Assembly (NCBI GenBank): GCA_963989385.1 | Contig: OZ022500.1 | Span: 107,549,842 to 107,613,841 of the forward strand | DNA from: Ctena decussata | Lineage: Eukaryota > Mollusca > Bivalvia > Lucinida > Lucinidae | Reading direction: 5' to 3' | Length of the DNA: 64,000 nucleotides | In this document: positions 38,601 to 45,600 of the stretch, one piece after another | Numbering within the stretch: position 1 is the stretch's first letter | How the letters are laid out: each line of letters opens with the position of its first letter | Program-made: the position numbers and the translations under genes | The notes under the pieces: model-generated | What the model saw: the letters and a program-made list of their open reading frames with translations, nothing else | Told to the model about the DNA's origin: nothing | Databases searched by the model: none

Positions 38601-41600
38601 TTTTAAACTTGCATATATTAAATGAGGGCATACATAATGTTTTGGATGAGTTTAATTTTCAGCCTGATTGGACCACTGACTGTGGAGTTAGCTGCCCTTG
38701 AGCATCTTAAATATCCCTATAGGTTTACAATGTCTCTCAGGTGAGCAATTGTTGCCCTTTGGGCTACTTGTTTTCTATTCTATGGGAACGGTTTTTGTTA
38801 AACTATATACATTGTAGGATTACATAATATCTTGACATTGAATTCTAGACCGGTTGTAATTTAGTGAAGAGTAAATACGGCTGATTTGCGATTTTAGTTA
38901 TTTACATCAATTTATAGTATCTCTTAGTAATAGTAACAGTATGAACAACACATAGCAGGGAGCGTATAACATCAATATTTTATTATTCATTGTTCATTTT
39001 TATTTCTTGCCTCAGAATCATGATACAAGTTTCTACAAGCAATTTTATCATTTTGCATCTGATTTTTCTGCAAATGTAAACTAAGGCTCATATGTCTCTT
39101 GCTTAAATTAGTTGTAATTCAGTGTTGCATGAAAGCAATCATTGTGTTGACACAATTTTGATAATTTATTCTCAAATGAGAGGTCCGTAGCCGAGTGGTT
39201 GGATCGATTCAGTTATGGTGCAGAACAGGCTAGGCCAACCGGCGACAGGAAAACTCACTTTGTTAACTCCGCAGTAAATGTATAACATTTTCTAATCAGG
39301 CAAAAATAAGGCAGGGACAGGAGAAGTATGGGCTCCACTTTCTATATGTTGTGCCCAAGATATAGTGAGAGCCTCCTACCAACACTGCCCCTACGGCCAC
39401 TAGGCTGCGGGACACCTTTCATTTTACTGAAATGAATCGATCGGTCATTTCATTTGCTTGAACTTAATATTTGTTCTACGTGTACAGTACAGAAAGGAAA
39501 TGCACATCTACTATTCATAAGAATAAACAACTTGCCAGAGGGTTATCTCCCGGTTGTAGCTCAATGTCACCCTCGAAATAACCTGTAGAAAAACAAGAGA
39601 ATTATACCATGTTTCGCACGCCTGCACGTAGAGATAATTATCAACCGTAGAGGCATACAGCCTTGTACCACAATCATCAGTGAAGATCTTTCACACTATT
39701 ATATGAGATTATTTGCTGTTAAACTTATTTTACGACCCTGTAACATACTGCAATTTAGCTATTTCGCCATTTGCTCAGAAATGCGCTACGTCAATCATTA
39801 TATTTATATTAAAGCCTTATAAAATTAAAAATAATGTCCTAAATTGTGGTATACATTAAGCATTGAAAGTGAGGTTCTGTCTTAAAACACGTAAATCAAT
39901 ATTTGAAGATCTAATAAGCACACCATTTTTGCGTGCGTGCATGTGTAACTAAGTATTTGGTGTATGCACATGGACTTAGGTCCCTTTTAACGTAGGAGCC
40001 TCAGTACTGTATTGTTAAACATTGGCTTACTGTGCAAGCGGTACGGCGGCGGGATTTTTTGCACTGTTAACAAAGTGCCATTGCACACAGCCGTTCATTA
40101 CCATCCTGCTATCGTTTCGATAGGACTGAAATACTGTTGAAAGCTGATTCATCATTATCATCATCATCATCTCTTTCTCGCGACGCCACATAAACTTATT
40201 TCATACCTGATTGTTCTTCTGGGTTGATGTCACTTGCTTCTGTAAGAATAAAGTATACGCATCGATATAAAATTACTGCAAATTAATCAGAAAAAAGGTA
40301 AAGAAAGTTTTAAGGTGTGTGGGTGGAAAAGAAGGGATTTTCTCATAGGAGATCTCTTTCCGCTAAGGGTTTATCCCCACTGAGAAGGGGAGGTGTGGAG
40401 GGGGTGGGGCGCTGTATATGTCATGATCCATACACCTTAGTGTTGCACAACTTTGCGAATGCGAAGCTGCAGAAAAATAAAGTTATTGTGAAATGATGGT
40501 AACCTTTTTCAGGGTAGAGAATATTCTCGAATAATAACAATATCCAGTCCGGATATACATGCCGACTGAAGACAGACACAAAAACAAGATAGCTGTACAC
40601 TAGCTTTAACATTTTGTCGAGCAAATCCTTTTTACAAGCGGTACACTAGCTTTAACATTTTGTTTGTTGTTTAATCTAGCAAATCCTTTTTACGGCATTC
40701 TTGTCTATGTGTATTTTGTTAGTAGAATCACCAGTATGCGAATCATTAAAACAAACAAACAAACAAAAAGACAAGAAAAGACAAGAAGAAAAACACTGAA
40801 GGAAACACGTATAGCCAAATTATACCACAGACGGCAGTTATACTCCGACATTTTAAGACTGACCTAGTGGAGACTGCATTCATGGTTTTGAATAGCTGAT
40901 CGTTCAGCTGTTATAAAACACGCCAGCTCACTGATACATTTTGATGTCGGAGCTGAGTGAATAAGAGAAGTTCGTGCAAATGCTGCTCAGAGCATTTTGC
41001 ACGAACTTCTCGTATTCACTCAGCTCCGAATTTACCAGTAGACTGAGCCTTTTTGACAATGATTGCCATACTCATTTTTGTCACGCCCGGTCAAAGTTAA
41101 AACATAAGTGTGTAACGTATACGAATACTACAGCATAGCAAAGCCCTAAGCAATAAATATACTGAACAAAAATAAAAACTTGACGGTTTCTATTTCCTAA
41201 TTCTAGCCAACCTAGCGAATATGTAAGGTATATATGGATTTGTTTGAGCTAGACAGACGTCTGTTTACTTAAATCATGAAAAATTGTTTGTATATTTTCG
41301 TCCTGTCTGGAGTTATCTAACTTATGCCTATTTTAATAATTCAGACAGGACCTTAAATCTGTGCATGCGCAGAGGAAAGTTTTCTTGTATACAATAAACA
41401 GTAGTTCCAGTACGCACATAAAGCACTTTAAACGTTTATGTTAATTATAATCACAGCCTAAAAATAACGTTTAAAGATTCAAAACTTTCAGATTATCTCC
41501 CTTTGAATTAAACATATAGAGATTTTTGAGATGCCATATTTTTTCTACCAGTGTGTCTTTTTGATTATTCTCTTGGAGATTTGTTTGATTGTCTTGCAAA

Positions 41601-44600
41601 TTAATGTCTTTATTACAAAATTTATTTGAAAGCCATTTTTAAACTGCCGTAAAGACTTTAAAGTGTAATGGAAATTCCATTGAAACTGAATTTCAGACTT
41701 CATAATAGCGAAGGCTGAGGTTTTTCGCCTGGTCCTCACGGCCTCCTAGTCGACCGTGCATTGGCGTAAATTTAGCTTATAAGTCTATACAGATTGGGTT
41801 TGATAATGGAAAGGCATTGCCAACAGATTTTTTGATCATTTAAGCAGACTTTAACAATCTTAAATTCGGTAATTGTATGGTTTTGAGCATAGAAAACAGA
41901 AAGGACCCCTGTGTCATTTACAATAGCCTTACTATTGCTGTATCTAAAGAATCTTGAATCTTGTGAGACTATGATATTACCAAATGATTACTTTTTCTTA
42001 AATTAAAAGAATTTTTATGCCTCGCTTTATCTTGACTACCATAGGATGAAAAATAGCGACTGTCAAGTTTTTATTTTTGCTAAGTATATATATTAAAACT
42101 TCACTGAAATTTCAGAAATCATATCAACTTAAAGTTGCCTTAGCTGTAGACGTATAAAAGTCTTACCTTCCGGAATAGCAAGATAAATCTGAAATTAAAT
42201 AAAATATCAGTTTTACAGACGTTTCCATATCGTATTTTCTATCAATTTAATTATTGCTAATAGCATATTTAAATATTCAAAATTTCTGACAGTGTATGAC
42301 CAATATGAGACAAGGACTGCCTCATCCTATTGACAGAAATTTTGATTAAATGTATAAATAGCTTTAGACACAATTTTCTGCACGCGTGTGTCACACCTTA
42401 TTTTTACTATATGAAGTTAGCACCTCCCCCTCTTTCACGTGTGAAAAAAGGGAGGTGCTAACTTCGTGTATGTCTGTGTGTGTGTGTAAAATGGGGAGGT
42501 GCTAGTTTCGTATAGTAAAAACAAGGTACAGACATGCAGCTGAAATAGGCCCCATTTTTCAGGTCAGTTGTACGTCAACTGGTTATAAAATTTCCTCCTA
42601 TGCATACTTTAAATGCGCTGTTCAGTCAATAAGGTATACAAATTTAGTTTCCTCCCTCCCCATACCCCGCACTCCACCTCCATCCCCTCTGTTGATCACG
42701 AGCAATGATCTGAACAGCTGTTATTATCACATGGATCAGTAATCCCAGCAATTAAATGTAGTTAGTAGGCTACTGCTTATAAGACTTGGCATGTAGATGA
42801 TGCAACACCAATAGAGCGCATTTTACACAAGACATTGAAAAAAGTGAAACAGGACAAAACAAAACAGAACATTCGCAGTTACAGATAGACTAGTTCCTTC
42901 CCTTTGACACTTTTTGCCGTTAGAGGGCTTCAGGTTTAAGTATTTTGTCAGGGACAGGCAACCCAGTCTAGGTTACTGATACAATTAGTTATACTTAGTG
43001 GGCATGTTCGGCATAATTACTTGCGTCGACCAGAGTATTACCCAGGTATTACTCGGGCTATTCGAAGATATATGTCAACACCTCTTCAAATCGCCCGCGG
43101 AATCCTGAGTACTGAATACACAGGTATTCCTCTGACAATTCGTAGATACGTTGACACATATCTTCGAATCGCCCGCGAAATACCTGAGTACTGAATACAC
43201 AGGTATTCCTCTGACAATTCGAAGATATGTTGACCCTTATCTTCGAATCCCCCGCGAAATACCTAAGTACTGAATTCCCAGGTATTCCTCTGACAATTCG
43301 AGGATATGTTGACACATATTTTCGAATCGCCCAAGGAATACCTGAGTACTGAATACCCAGGTATTCCTCTGGCAATTCGAAGATTTGTTGACACATATCT
43401 TCGAATCGCCCGCGAAATACCTGTGTACTGAATACCCTGGTATTCCTCTGACAATTCGAAGATATGTTGACACATATCTTCGAATCGCCCAAGGAATACC
43501 TGAGTACTGAATACCCAGGTATTCCTCTGGCAATTCGAAGATGTGTTGACACATATCTTCGAATCGCCCGCGAAATACCTGAGTACTGAATACCCTGGTA
43601 TTCCTCTGACAATTCGAAGATATGTTGACACATATCTTCGAATCACCTGCGAAATACCCCAGGTATTCCTCTGGCAATTCGAAGATATGTTGACACATAT
43701 CTTCGAATCACCCGCGGAATACCTGAGTACTACTTGGGTTTACCCAAGTAATAATTCCCAACATGCCCACTTTGTATAACTAAGAGGAATTCCTGCGAAA
43801 GAACTAGAATTCCTGCGAAAGAACTATCAAGGATTGGCCAATATTAAGGCAGTTTGACAATCTATACAACTCATATAGTGTAATTGCTTTGAACTTCCTC
43901 ATTTGTAGGCAATTCTCTGGGGTGGTTGGGTGGTGCGAAGGTGCTGTGTATAACTTCAAGTGCCGGGGCGCCCTACTGATTTGGAACATTGTAGGACAAG
44001 GGCCTACTGTGCTGTCACAAGATGTGGGTGGGGGTTGTTTGGACATTTTTTCTCTCATCCATCATTTCTTTCTTTCTCCCTCTCTCTGGGAGACGGCCCG
44101 ATATAGACTGAAATACTGTCTCAAAGGGCCGTGAAATCCAAAACAATCAATCAGTTGTAGGCAATCGTAATGAGTTTCCAGAAGACAGTCTACACATCAG
44201 TGTTTTTACGCCATGTTTACAAAGGGGGGAAACTTTTGTAACTTCCTGTTTGCTTCCGGGGTCAATAAAACTCTTCCAAAAAGTCTGCTCTTAAGGAAAA
44301 GAATTTGGAGGAGTAAAACTTATTTCCTCCAAGAGTTGATCCCTACTTAGAAGGGAAGCAAAATGAAATGGTTGAGTTGCCCCACCCCCTACCCTCCCTC
44401 CATCAACATCCCTCCCTGTAAGTGAACCCATGCATCGATCAAAGATCCCAGGAAAGTTCACTGTGACAAAACACATTCCATCCCAGACACCGACATAAAA
44501 ATGTGAAAACAGCGATAAAACAAAATAGCACATTTATGGTAACAGACATTCTTAGTGTATGAGGCTTGTAACAGGAGAGATGCCATGCAATAGCCAGTGA

Positions 44601-44837
44601 TAAGACCAACTGTTTATCAGTGAAATTGCTGTAGTGACATCGCTTCAGTTGTCCCATTTTCCATTTTAGGCCATTCTAACGAGATTGCACCAGATAGGCA
44701 GCTGTTTTCCACAACAGTTTCTCTGCCATCAAACGTAAACAGTTGATAGGTTCAATACCTACCTCTTCTGAAATATCCTGATTAAGGGGCAGAGATGCCA
44801 CAATACCTGTAAACAACAGCAATCCTAAACTTATCAT
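17329..44837 (-). CDS. Secreted astacin zinc metalloprotease with MAM domain (11 exons, 444 aa)
   Basis: Assembled by eye from splice sites and family motifs. Exons (minus): 44837-44763, 42188-42167, 40239-40207, 39582-39536, 36301-36226, 33979-33844, 24731-24556, 23489-23315, 22521-22262, 20208-19958, 17412-17329. All phases agree and the total is 1335 nt. Residues 1-15 form a hydrophobic signal peptide. FEGD at 46-49 is the propeptide aspartate switch that caps the zinc. The catalytic domain runs from about 70 to 260: [12 protein letters not shown] at 158-169 binds zinc through H158, H162 and H168 with E159 as base. M215 is in the Met-turn and Y217 is the fifth ligand. Likely disulphides are C110-C260 and C131-C150. 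After a Ser/Thr/Pro/Ala linker (264-288), one MAM domain (about 289-444) has C291, C298, C362 and C444. The layout resembles meprin-like astacins without TRAF, EGF or membrane parts. The substrate is unknown. Confidence 0.93.
17453..18215 (+). repeat. ATGCCCCCAACTTCGAAG-type repeat with two internal units
   Basis: Starts with a small hairpin (CCCCCAACTTCGAAGAAGTT...GGGGCAT) and GTCTGTCCGTCCGT, then two related ~430-bp units sharing CTGCTGGGGYCTTGATATTT and TGTAGATCACCTGATTAACT. The architecture is like the 7.2-kb and 36.5-kb elements but the sequence differs, and the right end is missing. It lies in intron 10 of the astacin gene. Confidence 0.65.
18219..18340 (+). repeat. SINE-2 body fragment
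   Basis: Contains GCCACTACGGCCACTAGGC and GGGAAACATGCACCTTTACC, matching 39330-39425 and 1362-1515. The head is missing. It abuts the truncated end of the previous repeat, so it may have cut it. Confidence 0.55.
18370..19290. repeat. Tandemly organised intronic repeat
   Basis: Related units of roughly 130-150 bp share ATTTCATGGTTCAGTGATTTG, GCAACACTATTTAATAGATT and GATCAGTCTGACTTT segments. Similar in design to other tandem-core elements of the window. No coding potential. Confidence 0.55.
19291..19957. other. Intron 10 remainder
   Basis: No gene or defined repeat was seen. An A-run interrupted by a single G lies at about 19436-19452. Confidence 0.5.
19958..20208 (-). CDS. Astacin-MAM exon 10 (MAM core)
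   Basis: 251 nt, phase 1 in and 0 out, with acceptor TTTCAG and donor AAG|GTAGGT. It encodes residues 334-417, including [36 protein letters not shown] and a WSGNHGDQW block. The YHMYG and G-x-L motifs are diagnostic of the MAM fold. Asn in NQT is a possible N-glycosylation site. Confidence 0.95.
20324..20483. repeat. Foldback repeat with ~65-bp arms and GAGCGCG centre
   Basis: The left arm (CAGCTCTAGCAGTGAATTG...GTTGATCATATCAC) and right arm (GTGATATATCTACTTACAAC...AATGCTGGAGCTG) are imperfect complements. They surround a centre of three GAGCGCG-type units. It lies in intron 9, about 115 bp upstream of exon 10 in gene orientation. A MITE-like palindrome. Confidence 0.8.
20484..22261. other. 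Intron 9, gene-free
   Basis: No coding exon or shared repeat was recognised on either strand. The minus-strand ORFs at 21162-21819 have no family resemblance. Confidence 0.5.
22262..22521 (-). CDS. Astacin-MAM exon 9 (end of astacin, linker, start of MAM)
   Basis: 260 nt, phase 2 in and 1 out, acceptor CTTTAG and donor AAAG|GTAAAT. It encodes [13 protein letters not shown], which ends the astacin domain. A 25-residue Ser/Thr/Ala/Pro-rich linker follows. The first half of MAM ([12 protein letters not shown], then GPHNDHTG) completes the exon. The CxFE-x-CxW and P-x-x-DHT patterns are MAM signatures. Confidence 0.95.
23032..23138. repeat. Palindromic MITE, ~37-bp arms
   Basis: CGAGGTAATAAAACTTGAG...CAAACTCAAA is mirrored by TTTGAGTTTGAG...CTCAAGTTTTATAACCTCG with ~33 bp between. 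It lies in intron 8. Confidence 0.8.
23315..23489 (-). CDS. Astacin-MAM exon 8 (Met-turn)
   Basis: 175 nt, phase 1 in and 2 out, acceptor TTCAG and donor CTAAG|GTTTGT. It encodes residues 190-246, including [33 protein letters not shown] and IGQRVRL. SVMHY is the Met-turn, with the zinc-contacting Tyr. Joining to exon 7 gives the family-typical NIQSGHSGNF. Confidence 0.96.
24086..24475 (-). repeat. Dispersed repeat with GGCCGCCACACGGTACAACA end
   Basis: Shares GTACGGGGAGACGTTTACGG and CCGCCACACGGYACARCACC with 47120-47180, and TTCCTTCAAGAG / GCCTCATCAGTGACCCTGAC with 45457-45560. It lies in intron 7 next to exon 7. Related to the 830-1300 repeats. Confidence 0.65.
24556..24731 (-). CDS. Astacin-MAM exon 7 (zinc-binding helix)
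   Basis: 176 nt, phase 2 in and 1 out, with acceptor ATCTAG and donor ATCAG|GTAATT. It encodes [20 protein letters not shown] followed by [19 protein letters not shown]. This is the full HExxHxxGxxH zinc site with the astacin-specific Glu and SRxDRD extension. The open frame extends past both splice sites, but the phases fix the exon. Confidence 0.97.
25765..25865 (+). repeat. SINE-3 body
   Basis: CCGTAAACGGGGTTCCATTG, then CATCGTCCTGATATGATTGA and AAATCGCAAGTCAT, match 2765-2890. Located in intron 6. Confidence 0.6.
25981..26186. mobile_element. Palindromic MITE-A (GCCGCGACAC ends)
   Basis: The ends GCCGCGACATGACAAAACCA and TTCTGTCGTGTCGCGGC are complementary, and the interior TCTGATCAGAGTCTTCG recurs inverted. 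Other copies are at 34099-34330, 47928-48154 and 51469-51711. Non-coding; ORFs across it are artefacts. Confidence 0.85.
26562..28084 (+). mobile_element. CCCCCGACCGAAAGG-type element with ~155-bp tandem core
   Basis: Left end ATCCCCCGACCGAAAGGTTC then a (GTCC)n stretch; right end CTTCGGTCGGGGGAT is the inverse of the left. Between are six diverged units starting near 26657, 26812, 26979, 27136, 27291 and 27438. Each carries GTCCGCTCTATAACTTGAAT and TTTTCATGATACTTCACAG. The last third is a unique tail. A C/A/T-homopolymer run lies at 27729-27770. It lies in intron 6 and carries no coding ORF. Confidence 0.75.
28606..29133. mobile_element. Pogo/Tigger-like non-autonomous element (528 bp)
   Basis: Starts CAGTCGAACTTCACTTGCTC and ends GAAGTTCGACTG, flanked by TA at 28604-28605 and 29134-29135. 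GCTCGAAC is repeated in both ends. TIR form and TA target fit pogo/Tigger elements. No transposase. It lies in intron 6. Confidence 0.85.
29136..31990. other. Intron 6, AT-rich, gene-free
   Basis: No exon matching the astacin gene lies here; exons 6 and 7 join directly in phase. A lone pogo-like end, TACAGTCGACCGATTATATA, is at about 29925. An (ATTT)n run is at about 30855-30876. Nothing else was recognised. Confidence 0.55.
32076..33375 (-). mobile_element. 5'-truncated LINE inserted in the SINE
   Basis: A minus-strand LINE 3' end with an 8-bp target duplication, CTTACTTT (32068-32075 and 33376-33383). The coding remnant (33264-32626) has one in-frame stop at 33058-33060. It ends with a LINE-type zinc knuckle, [15 protein letters not shown] then [20 protein letters not shown], followed by a stop at 32626. 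The 3' UTR includes (AC)n at 32571-32608 and ends AATAAAATATTGTTTACACT. An ~90-bp direct duplication (33124-33216, 33213-33309) lies in the coding part. It is related to the copy at 45.6-46.96 kb. Confidence 0.8.
32571..32608. repeat. (AC)n microsatellite
   Basis: About 18 AC units inside the LINE 3' UTR. Confidence 0.95.
33844..33979 (-). CDS. Astacin-MAM exon 6
   Basis: 136 nt, phase 1 in and 2 out, acceptor TTTCAG and donor TCTGG|GTAAGT. It encodes residues 86-129: [38 protein letters not shown] and TGSG. The A-M then TCIxF pattern is the conserved N-terminal astacin helix and strand. The junction to exon 7 gives TGSGCHTPVG. Confidence 0.95.
34099..34330. mobile_element. Palindromic MITE-A, well-preserved copy
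   Basis: Ends GCCGCGACACGAGAAAACCA and TTGGTTTTCTCGTGTCGCGGC are near-perfect inverse repeats (~38 bp). Interior blocks such as CAGATCAGCCTGGGCATCC also return inverted, so almost the whole 232 bp can fold back. Located in intron 5. Confidence 0.9.
34684..34954 (-). repeat. SINE-1 copy, minus strand
   Basis: Read on the minus strand it starts GCCAGGCCGCGTACCGCAGTC and passes through the SINE-1 body (ACTGGTTAACCGCTTAGGTG) to GTTTACCGTGGACGTTAAAC. This is a nearly full-length relative of 50421-50700. Located in intron 5. Confidence 0.8.
35380..36160. mobile_element. Mariner-type non-autonomous element (781 bp)
   Basis: Inverted ends CGAGGGTTCTTCAGAAAGTTC and GAACTTTCTGAACATCCCTCG, flanked by TA at 35378-35379 and 36161-36162. 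The interior is homologous to the element at 11471-12380 but diverged. Its right end lies only 66 bp from exon 5 of the astacin gene. Confidence 0.85.
36226..36301 (-). CDS. Astacin-MAM exon 5 (start of catalytic domain)
   Basis: 76 nt, phase 0 in and 1 out, acceptor TTTCAG and donor TATC|GTAAGA. It encodes residues 60-84, [18 protein letters not shown] then YEISSSY. The RN-A and W-x-x-G-x-V-P-Y pattern marks the propeptide boundary and first strand of astacins. A run of about 27 T (minus strand) lies just inside intron 5. Confidence 0.95.
36497..38774 (+). mobile_element. AGCTCACCTGAGC-type element with 145-bp tandem core
   Basis: Left end TTTTTAGCTCACCTGAGCCG and GTCCGTCCGTGCGTCCGT; right end TCTCAGGTGAGCAATTGTTG then CTTTGGGCTACTTGTTTT. 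The same end design as the 7.2-kb element. The core includes flanking blocks repeated twice (36783-37120 and 38135-38285) around a regular tandem array. Sits in intron 4. Confidence 0.8.
37110..38130 (+). repeat. ~145-bp tandem array, about seven units
   Basis: GAAAAACTTTGTC marks unit positions near 37144, 37288, 37432, 37577, 37722, 37868 and 38013 (spacing 144-146). Units share CACAAATGTAGGGCATGACA and AAGGTCAAGGTCACTGTGGC. The plus-strand ORFs here are repeat artefacts. Confidence 0.9.
39181..39425 (+). repeat. SINE-2 copy with tRNA-like head
   Basis: GTCCGTAGCCGAGTGGTTGG is an A-box-like start typical of Leu/Ser-type tRNA. The body contains GGCTCCACTTTCTATATGTT and GCCACTAGGCTGCGGGACAC. 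It shares the body with 1362-1515 and 18219-18340. Located in intron 4, about 110 bp from exon 4. Confidence 0.65.
39536..39582 (-). CDS. Astacin-MAM exon 4 (aspartate switch), GC donor
   Basis: 47 nt, phase 1 in and 0 out. It encodes [15 protein letters not shown] (residues 45-59). FEGD is the FxGD zymogen motif whose Asp caps the active-site zinc. The only frame-compatible end is CTG|GCAAGT, a GC-AG intron donor with an otherwise perfect consensus. The GT one base pair away (GCAA|GTTG) would put exon 5 out of frame with an immediate TAG. Confidence 0.85.
40060..40150 (+). repeat. SINE-3 body fragment
   Basis: GCCATTGCACACAGCCGTTC, then GGACTGAAATACTGTTGAAA, matches 2765-2890. It ends in a (TCA)n-type run and lies just downstream of exon 3. 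Confidence 0.55.
40207..40239 (-). CDS. Astacin-MAM exon 3 (33-nt microexon)
   Basis: Acceptor CTTACAG and donor TCAG|GTATGA bound 33 nt encoding [10 protein letters not shown] of the propeptide, phase 1 in and out. An acidic, short propeptide segment. It is supported by both consensus splice sites and by phase agreement on both sides. Confidence 0.85.
40947..41029. repeat. Near-perfect hairpin, 36-bp arms
   Basis: TCGGAGCTGAGTGAATAAGA...GTGCAAATG and its complement ending ATTCACTCAGCTCCGA surround a ~10-bp loop. Located in intron 2 of the gene. Possibly a MITE core. Confidence 0.85.
42167..42188 (-). CDS. Astacin-MAM exon 2 (22-nt microexon)
   Basis: Acceptor ATTTCAG and donor GGAAG|GTAAGA bound 22 nt encoding IYLAIPE, phase 0 in and 1 out. 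It joins exon 1 in phase 0 and exon 3 in phase 1, which supports a real microexon despite its size. Confidence 0.8.
42396..42526. repeat. Hairpin element with GGGAGGTGCTA arms
   Basis: CCTTATTTTTACTATATGAA...GTTAGCACCTCCCC is matched by GGGGAGGTGCTAGTTTCG...AGTAAAAACAAGG. A second, inner complement (GGGAGGTGCTAACTTCG) follows the first arm. It contains a short (TG)n run. Located in intron 1. Confidence 0.8.
42985..43783. mobile_element. TIR-bounded element filled with a 79-bp hairpin array
   Basis: The ends are ~39-bp inverted repeats (TTAGTTATACTTAGTGGGCA and TGCCCACTTTGTATAACTAA). The interior is about nine tandem units with an exact 79-bp spacing (GGTATTCC at 43123, 43202, 43281, 43360, 43439, 43518, 43597) and a final 65-bp unit. 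Each unit holds two palindromes: TTCGAAGATATG-TTGACA-CATATCTTCGAA and AATACCTG...CAGGTATT. Three long minus-strand ORFs across it arise because 79 is not a multiple of 3. Located in intron 1. Confidence 0.85.
43868..44150 (+). repeat. SINE-4-like copy
   Basis: Contains GGTGGTGCGAAGGTGCTGTG and ends GGAGACGGCCCGATATAGAC, then CTGAAATACTGTCTCAAAGG. It shares its 3' part with 4925-5070. The head is not clearly tRNA-like. It lies in intron 1, near exon 1. Confidence 0.5.
44763..44837 (-). CDS. Astacin-MAM exon 1 (signal peptide)
   Basis: ATG at 44837 opens [20 protein letters not shown] then DISEE, a hydrophobic secretion signal with likely cleavage after residue 15. The donor GAG|GTAGGT leaves phase 0, matching exon 2. 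No upstream in-frame coding was seen. Confidence 0.85.
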
Positions 44838-44880
44838 GCTGACTGTTTAAACACTAACTGACAACCGTGGGAATTCAGTA

Positions 44881-44888
44881 CTATATAC
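44881..44888 (-). promoter_or_regulatory. TATA-like box of the astacin-MAM gene
   Basis: GTATATAG on the minus strand lies about 44-51 bases upstream of the ATG. That position would allow a very short 5' UTR. It is suggestive only; no other promoter element was identified. Confidence 0.35.
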
Positions 44889-45199
44889 GATGAGAAAATA
44901 TGGATTAAAATGCAGCTGGCTGTTCGGATCAGGTCTTGACCATCTGTAAAAGATTGGTCAAAATAGTACCGAAGTATTGGAACACTTTTCTTATATGGGC
45001 ACAACTCCATGCTGTCCTCGATTTTGACACTGAGCGACACTTTTTGTGATTTTCTGTTTGCTCCCGTACGACGAAGCTCTTCCAAATTGGGGTCTAATCT
45101 TAAGTAAAGGAATGGACTGACTCCCCCACCCCCACAAACCCGTAAAGATGGAGGCAAAAGGCAACAGGTTCGCATCTATGAAATACTCATTCACCATAT

Positions 45200-45600
45200 C
45201 AATAACTTTTATGGTAATGTGTCATAACGGTCAAACTGAATGTCAATAATAATGAAAGAAACATAATGTTGAAAGTTGTGGTTTTAACAATAAAATTGAA
45301 ACCTAAAAGTGTGTATTGTTTATTTAATATTTTAGTTAAGACAACCAAGCTGGTTTTTATATGTTTATTTGTCTACAGCGTAACATTAAGTACTCTATTT
45401 GTGATTTTCCAAGTAGGAGGAGCTAAGAGTATGTGGTCTTATTTGCATATCCAAACGAGGTGTTCCTTCAAGAGTTGAGTATATTTTCAAAAGACCGAAC
45501 ACGGGCCATACTTCGACGTTTCGGCTACTCAAGCCTCATCGGTGACTCTGACATGATCTAAATACGAAAGCCAAAGAAGATCCTACCGTAATTTCTAATG
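45200..45600. repeat. Intergenic stretch with TTCGGCTACTCAAGCC repeat
   Basis: 45457-45575 carries TTCCTTCAAGAGTTGAGTAT, GGGCCATACTTCGACGTTTC and CTCATCGGTGACTCTGACAT, related to 830-1300 and 24086-24475. 45200-45456 shows nothing recognisable. Confidence 0.5.

Noticed and set aside
39531..39582. GT donor GCAA|GTTG for astacin exon 4
   Set aside because: It leaves phase 1, and joining to exon 5 gives an immediate TAG. The GC donor keeps the frame and the family sequence.
43058..43698. Three long overlapping minus-strand ORFs of 127-191 codons
   Set aside because: They are successive frames of the 79-bp repeat, each unit shifting by one base. The peptide is the repeat read three ways.
43060..43735. 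CRISPR-like regular repeats
   Set aside because: Units are contiguous with no unique spacers, each is internally palindromic, and the context is a eukaryotic intron inside a TIR element.
44834..45197. Minus-strand ORFs upstream of astacin exon 1
   Set aside because: Gly- and Pro-rich chance frames in dispersed repeat sequence, with no domain and no splice connection to exon 1.
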